9,118 nt of DNA. It comes from Acidobacteriota bacterium (GTDB lineage Bacteria > Acidobacteriota > Terriglobia > Acidiferrales > UBA7541). Shown in pieces: positions 3,483 to 9,118 of this stretch; positions within the stretch are counted from its first letter, which is position 1, and every line of letters begins with the position of its first letter. A program made the translations under genes and the position numbers. The notes under the pieces were generated by a model. The model was not told where the DNA came from. It did no database searches and saw nothing but the letters and a program-made list of their open reading frames with translations. The stretch covers positions 1-9,118 of the forward strand of contig QHYF01000139.1 of NCBI GenBank assembly GCA_003224075.1. The letters run 5' to 3'.

Positions 3483-5888
3483 GTGCGCGGACGAAAAGGC
3501 GCCTATCGCAAGGAGCTCGAAAAATTCGCGCAAGTTGGTTACGTACGCGCGCGCATCAATGGCGAGCTTTTCCCCATGGACGATCTCCCGGCAATCGACA
3601 AGCGCAAAAATCACACTATCGAGCTTGTCGTCGACCGCCTGCTCGTCAAGCAGGGCATCGCCGCGCGCCTCGAACAATCCATCGCCACCGCGCTCAAACT
3701 TGCAAGCGGCCTCGTCACCGTGGCCATCGTCGGCGGCAAGGAGCACACTTTTTCCGAAAAGCTCGCTTGTCCCGATTGCGGTATCTCCGTTCCGCAACTC
3801 GAGCCGCGCTCCTTCAGCTTCAATTCGCCGTACGGCGCTTGCCCCGCGTGCAACGGCCTCGGCTCCAAATACGATTTCGATCCCTCCAAAATCATCGCCG
3901 ATTGGACGCGCCCGCTCTTCGACGGAGGTCTGGGCCCGGGTTCCGGCTCCGCCATTCTGAAGCGCACGCTCGAACTTGGCGCCTACGCCCACGGCTTCGA
4001 TCTGGAGACGCCGTTTGAGAAATTCCCCGCGCGCACGCAAAATATGCTTTTGTACGGCTATCCGTCGCCAAACGTCAGCGCCTCTGAGAAATACGGTCCC
4101 GACTCGAAGAAATTCAAGTTCCAAAGAGGTTTCCAATTCCCCGGCATTCTGAAATTCCTGGAAAGAAGTTTCGAAGAGTCCGGCTCCGACACCTACCGCG
4201 AGTGGATGACGCAATACATGTCCGCCACGCTCTGCAGCGTCTGTCACGGCGAGCGCCTCCGCCCCGAATCCCTCGCCGTCAGGCTCGCCGACTGGTCAGT
4301 TGCTGACTTCACCGCTCTTTCGCTCAGCGCCGCGCGGCCTGCCGTCGGCAAAATCCTCGACCAGCTCACCGATCGGCAAAAGGAAATCGCCGCGCGCCCG
4401 CTCGAAGAAGTCGCCGAGCGCATCGAGTTCCTCCTCGCCGTCGGTCTCGGCTATCTCAGCCTCGACCGCTCTGCCGCCACTCTCTCCGGCGGTGAGGCCC
4501 AGCGCATCCGGCTGGCCACGCAAATCGGCTCGCGTCTTCGCGGCGTTCTTTATGTCCTCGACGAGCCGAGCATCGGTCTTCACGCCCGCGACAACGCGCG
4601 TCTCCTCGGCTCGCTCGAACATCTTCGCAATCTCGGCAACACGGTCCTCGTCGTCGAGCACGATGAAGAAACCATCCGCCGCGCCGATTTTGTCGTCGAC
4701 CTCGGTCCGGGCGCGGGCAATGCCGGCGGCTACCTGGTCGCCCACGGCAAGCCGCAGCAAATCGAAGCCACCGCCGAATCGCTCACCGGACAATATCTCA
4801 GCGGTGCCGCGAAAATCGCTGTTCCTGAAAAACGCCGCAGCCCCAACGGGAAAGTCATCCAGATCCTTGGTGCCAGCGCCAACAATCTCAAGGAAGTCGA
4901 CGTCAATCTGCCTCTTGGCGTGCTCACCGTTGTCACAGGCGTCTCCGGCTCCGGGAAATCCACTCTGGTCAACGACATTCTCTATCGCGCCCTCGCCCAA
5001 AAGCTTTACCGCTCCTCCGAAGCGCCCGCCGCGCACCGCGAAATCCTCGGCGCCGACCAAATCGACAAAGTCATTGAGATCGATCAGGCCCCCATCGGCC
5101 GCACTCCCCGCTCAAATCCTGCCACCTACACCGGCGTTTTCGCTCCGATCCGCGATCTCTTCGCCATGCTTCCGGAATCGCGTGAGCGCGGTTACCGCCC
5201 AGGCCGTTTCAGTTTCAACGTGAAAGGCGGCCGCTGCGAAGCCTGTCAGGGGGACGGCCTCCGCCGCATCGAAATGAATTTTCTTCCGGACGTTTACGTG
5301 ATGTGTGAGGTTTGCCGCGGCCGCCGCTACAATTCCGAAACGCTCGCCGTCCGCTACAAGGGCCATTCCATCAGCGACATCCTCAATCTGCCTTCGGCCG
5401 ACGCCTTGAAGCTCCTCGAAAACATTCCGCAAATTCAGCAGAAACTCTCGACGCTCGTCGAAGTCGGCCTCGGCTACGTCACCCTCGGCCAGTCCGCCAC
5501 TACGCTTTCCGGCGGCGAAGCCCAGCGCATCAAGCTGGCCCGTGAACTCTCCAAGCGCCAGACCGGCCGCACGCTCTACATTCTCGATGAGCCCACCACC
5601 GGCCTCCATTTCGACGACGTTCGCAAGCTCCTCGACGTTTTGCAACGCCTCGTCGACCTCGGCAACACCGTGCTCATCATCGAGCACCATCTCGACGTCA
5701 TCAAGCAAGCCGATTGGATTATTGATCTTGGCCCCGAGGGCGGCGAAGGCGGCGGCCGCATCGTCGCGCAAGGTCCGCCCGAACTTGTCGCCCGCACAAA
5801 AAAATCCTACACCGGGCAGGTCCTCGCCCGCGTTCTCGGCCTCAACGGCAACTCCAACGGCTCGCACAGTTTGCGAAATTCCTCTTGA
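3483..5888 (+). CDS. uvrA: UvrA, main 3' fragment (about 800 aa)
   Basis: This is the bulk of UvrA. Recognisable sequence resumes at 3474 (APIVRGRKGAYRKELEKFAQ); the first usable start is GTG at 3483. In order there are the rest of the UvrB-binding domain, a first zinc module (CPDC at 3768-3779 and CPAC at 3840-3851), the first ABC signature LSGGEAQRIRLA (from 4482), Walker B YVLDEPSIGLH, the second Walker A GVSGSGKST (4938-4964), a second zinc finger (CEAC at 5235-5246 and CEVC at 5304-5315), the second signature LSGGEAQRIKLA (from 5505) and Walker B ILDEPTTGLH. It ends with a short Ser/Asn-rich tail and TGA at 5886-5888. All these motifs are intact. What is lost is the first ATP-binding half's Walker A, which is in the 5' fragment, plus about 25-30 residues at the start of the UvrB-binding region. 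Since uvrA is rarely lost in free-living bacteria, a sequence artefact must be considered. Confidence 0.95.
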   Translation: MRGRKGAYRKELEKFAQVGYVRARINGELFPMDDLPAIDKRKNHTIELVVDRLLVKQGIAARLEQSIATALKLASGLVTVAIVGGKEHTFSEKLACPDCGISVPQLEPRSFSFNSPYGACPACNGLGSKYDFDPSKIIADWTRPLFDGGLGPGSGSAILKRTLELGAYAHGFDLETPFEKFPARTQNMLLYGYPSPNVSASEKYGPDSKKFKFQRGFQFPGILKFLERSFEESGSDTYREWMTQYMSATLCSVCHGERLRPESLAVRLADWSVADFTALSLSAARPAVGKILDQLTDRQKEIAARPLEEVAERIEFLLAVGLGYLSLDRSAATLSGGEAQRIRLATQIGSRLRGVLYVLDEPSIGLHARDNARLLGSLEHLRNLGNTVLVVEHDEETIRRADFVVDLGPGAGNAGGYLVAHGKPQQIEATAESLTGQYLSGAAKIAVPEKRRSPNGKVIQILGASANNLKEVDVNLPLGVLTVVTGVSGSGKSTLVNDILYRALAQKLYRSSEAPAAHREILGADQIDKVIEIDQAPIGRTPRSNPATYTGVFAPIRDLFAMLPESRERGYRPGRFSFNVKGGRCEACQGDGLRRIEMNFLPDVYVMCEVCRGRRYNSETLAVRYKGHSISDILNLPSADALKLLENIPQIQQKLSTLVEVGLGYVTLGQSATTLSGGEAQRIKLARELSKRQTGRTLYILDEPTTGLHFDDVRKLLDVLQRLVDLGNTVLIIEHHLDVIKQADWIIDLGPEGGEGGGRIVAQGPPELVARTKKSYTGQVLARVLGLNGNSNGSHSLRNSS

Positions 5889-5914
5889 TGTTCTAGATTC
5901 ACAACCACCCTACA

Positions 5915-6907
5915 ATGAGCATCTACTCTGTTCGTCCGCTTACGCTCGGCGCGGTGCATACCTACCCGCTCGCCTCGAGAAAGAGCAAGGTCAGCATCCG
6001 CGACTTCGCAAAGCCTCTCGCGTCCAATGCATCCCTCACCAAATTCCTCGATTCGCTTCCCAATATTCTCGCCGCCGAAGATCTCCGCCACCTTCTCAGC
6101 GCGATCCACCGTGCTCGCAAACAGCGCAAAGCCATACTGTGGGGAATCGGCGGCCACGTCATCAAAGTCGGACTCGGCCCCATTCTGATCGATCTGATGA
6201 AACGCGGCTTCGTTTCGGGGATTGCCATGAATGGCGCCACGCTCATTCACGATTTTGAAATCGCTCTCGCCGGCAACACTTCCGAAAACGTCGAAGCCGG
6301 CCTCGGCGAAGGCCAATTCGGCATGGCTGAGGAAACCGGCCAGTACATCAACGAAATTTCCAAACTTTCGTATCGCACTCGAATCGGCTACGGCGAAGCC
6401 GCCGGCCAATTCCTCTCGAGCGGCGTCATTCCAGTCAAGCATGCGAATTCCAGCGTCCTCGTCGCGGCCTACAACCACCGTATTCCTGTGACCATCCACG
6501 TCGCCATCGGCACCGACATTCCCCACATGCATCGCGCCGCCGACGGCGCCGCTCTTGGCGCGGCCACGCATCTGGACTTCCGCCTTTTCTGCGCGCTCGT
6601 CGAGCAGATGCATCCCTGCGGCGTCTATCTCAACTGGGGCTCCGCCGTTCTCCTGCCCGAAGTCTTCCTCAAAGCCGTCTCTGTCGTCCGCAATCTCGGC
6701 GTGCCCCTCCGCCCCATTACCACTGCGAACTTCGACTTTATCCAGCACTACCGTCCGGTGCAGAATGTAGTGAAGCGCCCCACCGCTTCCCAGCGTGGCC
6801 GCGGCGGACCGGAATCGCGCGGCTACGCCATCACCGGCCATCACGAGTTGCTTCTGCCGCTCGTCGCCGCCGCGCTGGCCGCCAGTTGGCCGAAGAAACG
6901 GCCTTAG
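5915..6907 (+). CDS. Conserved uncharacterised protein, deoxyhypusine-synthase-like pattern
   Basis: This 330-aa protein begins 26 nt after the uvrA stop with no evident Shine-Dalgarno sequence before its ATG. I recognise it as a conserved bacterial family without a secure function. Notable blocks are WGIGGHVIKVGLGPILIDLM (76-95), NGATLIHDFEIALAGNTSE (106-124), FGMAEETG (135-142), IPVTIHVAIGTDIPHMH (190-206), DGAALGAATHLDFRLF (210-225), LNWGSAVLLPEVFLKA (239-254), ANFDFIQHYRP (271-281) and GYAITGHHELLLPL (303-316). The GGHVIK...LMKRG block faintly recalls the GGGVVK...LMRNG stretch around the catalytic lysine of deoxyhypusine synthase. However, it lies near the N-terminus here and in that enzyme near the C-terminus, so homology is uncertain. 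The many conserved Gly, Asp and His residues suggest a soluble nucleotide-binding enzyme. No signal peptide or membrane segment is visible. Spacing suggests co-transcription with uvrA and the CPBP gene. Confidence 0.65.
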   Translation: MSIYSVRPLTLGAVHTYPLASRKSKVSIRDFAKPLASNASLTKFLDSLPNILAAEDLRHLLSAIHRARKQRKAILWGIGGHVIKVGLGPILIDLMKRGFVSGIAMNGATLIHDFEIALAGNTSENVEAGLGEGQFGMAEETGQYINEISKLSYRTRIGYGEAAGQFLSSGVIPVKHANSSVLVAAYNHRIPVTIHVAIGTDIPHMHRAADGAALGAATHLDFRLFCALVEQMHPCGVYLNWGSAVLLPEVFLKAVSVVRNLGVPLRPITTANFDFIQHYRPVQNVVKRPTASQRGRGGPESRGYAITGHHELLLPLVAAALAASWPKKRP

Positions 6908-6914
6908 GAAAACG

Positions 6915-7904
6915 ATGAGCCTCTTTGACGACAATCCGCTGCGGCCGCCAAATCAAAATGGAAACCCGCGGCCCTCTGACGACCAGCCGGCTGCGCCATT
7001 GTCCGGGGAACCACCTGCTCCGGGGCTGGCGGGCGACCCTATTTCCTACGCGGCCACATCTCCCGCCTCCAAATTCAAGTCTTATTTGCCTGATGACCTG
7101 CGCATCTCCTGGTCCTGGCCGCATCTCATCGTCTTTATGATTTTTGGATTTGCCAGCTTGCTCATCGTTCAGCTCGGCGGGATCTTCCTGCTCTCCGCTA
7201 ACAGACACCTGACGCAGAAGCAATTGCAGCAAATGATCGAATCCAAGCCGCAATTCCTCGTCGGCACCAACGTCCTCTGGTACGCCCTGCTTTTTCTTTT
7301 TCTCTACATGACCCTGGCTGTTCTGCGGGGTTTGCCCTTCTGGCGCTCGCTCGGTTGGAAAAGGCTCAATCCCGATCCCACCGCCGGCAAAGGCAGCCCC
7401 TGGATGTATTTCTTGTCGGGCTGTGGCCTGGCCATCTTCGTGGCTCTGGCAAGCTCGCGCGTCAAGAATGCAGACCACGTCCCCATCCAGGAACTCTTCA
7501 AGAATCGCAACGGCGCCATGCTCTTGATGGCCATGGCTGTATTCGTCGCGCCCCTCGTGGAAGAAACCGTTTTTCGCGGTTATCTCTATCCTCTTTTTGC
7601 CAGCAAATTCTCCCGTCTCGCTGAAAACGCGGGCGTCGACCCGCTTCGCGCGATTCGCATTGGCAGTGCCATTGGCATCGTCATCACGGGAATCCTCTTT
7701 GGCTTGATGCACGGCGCCCAGTTGGGCTGGACCTGGGGGCTCGTCAGCCTTCTGATTCTCGTCGGCGTCATCTTCACCTTTGCCCGCGCCTGGACCGGCA
7801 CCGTTCTCGCCAGTTTTCTTCTGCATCTCGGCTACAACTCCATGATCGCTGTGACCGCCATCATCGCCACCAAGGGCTTCAGTCACATGCCTCCCGGCCA
7901 CTAA
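6915..7904 (+). CDS. CPBP-family intramembrane metalloprotease
   Basis: This is a 329-aa integral membrane protein of the CPBP (CAAX protease and bacteriocin-processing, Abi) family. Residues 1-60 are a Pro-rich, disordered cytoplasmic-looking leader. Membrane segments are apparent at about 69-94, 115-138, 164-181, 199-215, 250-268, 273-292 and 296-318. The three family motifs are present: EETVFRG (216-222), FGLMHG (262-267) and HLGYN (304-308), giving the Glu and His residues expected at the active site. The ATG at 6915 has AGGA at 6906-6909 with 5-nt spacing, and starts 7 nt after the preceding stop, so the two genes are almost certainly in one transcript. Longer upstream in-frame extensions overlap the preceding gene and lack conserved sequence. 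Substrates of such bacterial homologues are mostly unknown, and I see nothing here that identifies one; there is no bacteriocin gene nearby. Confidence 0.9.
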   Translation: MSLFDDNPLRPPNQNGNPRPSDDQPAAPLSGEPPAPGLAGDPISYAATSPASKFKSYLPDDLRISWSWPHLIVFMIFGFASLLIVQLGGIFLLSANRHLTQKQLQQMIESKPQFLVGTNVLWYALLFLFLYMTLAVLRGLPFWRSLGWKRLNPDPTAGKGSPWMYFLSGCGLAIFVALASSRVKNADHVPIQELFKNRNGAMLLMAMAVFVAPLVEETVFRGYLYPLFASKFSRLAENAGVDPLRAIRIGSAIGIVITGILFGLMHGAQLGWTWGLVSLLILVGVIFTFARAWTGTVLASFLLHLGYNSMIAVTAIIATKGFSHMPPGH

Positions 7905-7932
7905 TCGATTCGTCATCCGCGTCCTCGTTCGT

Positions 7933-7938
7933 TAGAAT
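7933..7938 (+). promoter_or_regulatory. Possible -10 element upstream of mtnA
   Basis: TAGAAT lies in the 72-nt gap between the CPBP gene and mtnA, about 40 nt before the mtnA start, and matches TATAAT at 5 of 6 positions. No good -35 hexamer is present at the right distance. It could allow separate expression of mtnA, but read-through from the upstream genes is equally possible. Confidence 0.25.
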
Positions 7939-7976
7939 GAAAGGTAGCCTCGGATTTCACTGAGGTATTCAAGCAC

Positions 7977-9047
<1,071 letters not shown>

Positions 9048-9079
9048 GGAACCCTTCTCCCTCCCGCGAATTCTGCTGG

Positions 9080-9118
9080 ATGAATCTCACTTCCTCTCTG
9101 GTCTTGGCGCCCTCGCCC
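9080..9118 (+). other. Possible start of a further gene, cut by the window edge
   Basis: After the mtnA stop the last 71 nt contain an ATG at 9080 opening a frame (MNLTSSLVLAPSP) that runs to the window end. There is no clear Shine-Dalgarno sequence, and 13 codons are too few to judge. No terminator hairpin is seen between mtnA and this point. Confidence 0.15.

Noticed and set aside
3468..5867. Several long minus-strand frames opposite uvrA (3468-4247, 4296-5060, 5112-5867)
   Set aside because: All lie antisense to motif-complete UvrA sequence and have low-complexity compositions with no recognisable domain.
5807..6934. Minus-strand frame of 375 aa opposite the conserved protein gene
   Set aside because: It is a shadow frame; the plus strand has a conserved-family protein with correct spacing to its neighbours.
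7948..7965. Small hairpin (CCTC/GAGG) in front of mtnA as a riboswitch
   Set aside because: It has only four base pairs with a 10-nt loop, in a 72-nt gap too short for a SAM-type riboswitch, and there is no conserved core.

Overview
This is a GC-rich bacterial window of ordinary housekeeping-type genes, with a lower-GC toxin-antitoxin module set between two broken genes. The gene mix, the strong C/G third-position codon bias and an intergenic G-run of the type 'caaaataccggggg' suggest Acidobacteriota. That is an impression from style, not a demonstrated assignment; there is no rRNA or tRNA gene to settle it.

Layout. Positions 1-148 are an intergenic leader with a G-run and a good ribosome binding site. 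Positions 149-1463 (+) encode a dihydropyrimidinase/hydantoinase (hydA-type) broken by a small internal deletion near 314-320, which shifts the frame and removes the HxH metal-binding segment. Positions 1464-1599 are a short non-coding stretch with an imperfect inverted repeat. Positions 1600-2742 (-) hold a two-gene VapC-type toxin-antitoxin module. Its PIN-domain toxin has Glu in place of the usual first Asp, and its partner is an unusually long (225-227 aa), unrecognised protein whose C-terminal tail resembles a toxin-neutralising antitoxin tail. The module has a near-consensus sigma-70 promoter (TTGACA-17-TATATT) overlaid with TAATATA repeats.

Positions 3008-5888 (+) encode UvrA of nucleotide excision repair, interrupted at 3303-3470. 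There a 67-nt inverted repeat with a 10-nt loop is followed by a third, direct copy of 25 nt. It replaces an expected stretch of about 25-30 residues and shifts the frame. This looks like a double template switch, either real or an amplification/assembly chimera. Next, closely spaced on the same strand, are an uncharacterised conserved protein with a faint deoxyhypusine-synthase-like pattern (5915-6907) and a CPBP-family intramembrane protease (6915-7904). After 72 nt comes mtnA, methylthioribose-1-phosphate isomerase of methionine salvage (7977-9047). The last 71 nt contain only a possible start of another gene.

The genes do not form one pathway. uvrA, the conserved protein and the CPBP protease are probably co-transcribed because of spacing; mtnA may be read through or have its own promoter. 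The items most worth following up are the uvrA palindrome, the hydA deletion and the atypical toxin-antitoxin pair. Both breakages should be checked against reads before any biological meaning is drawn from them.
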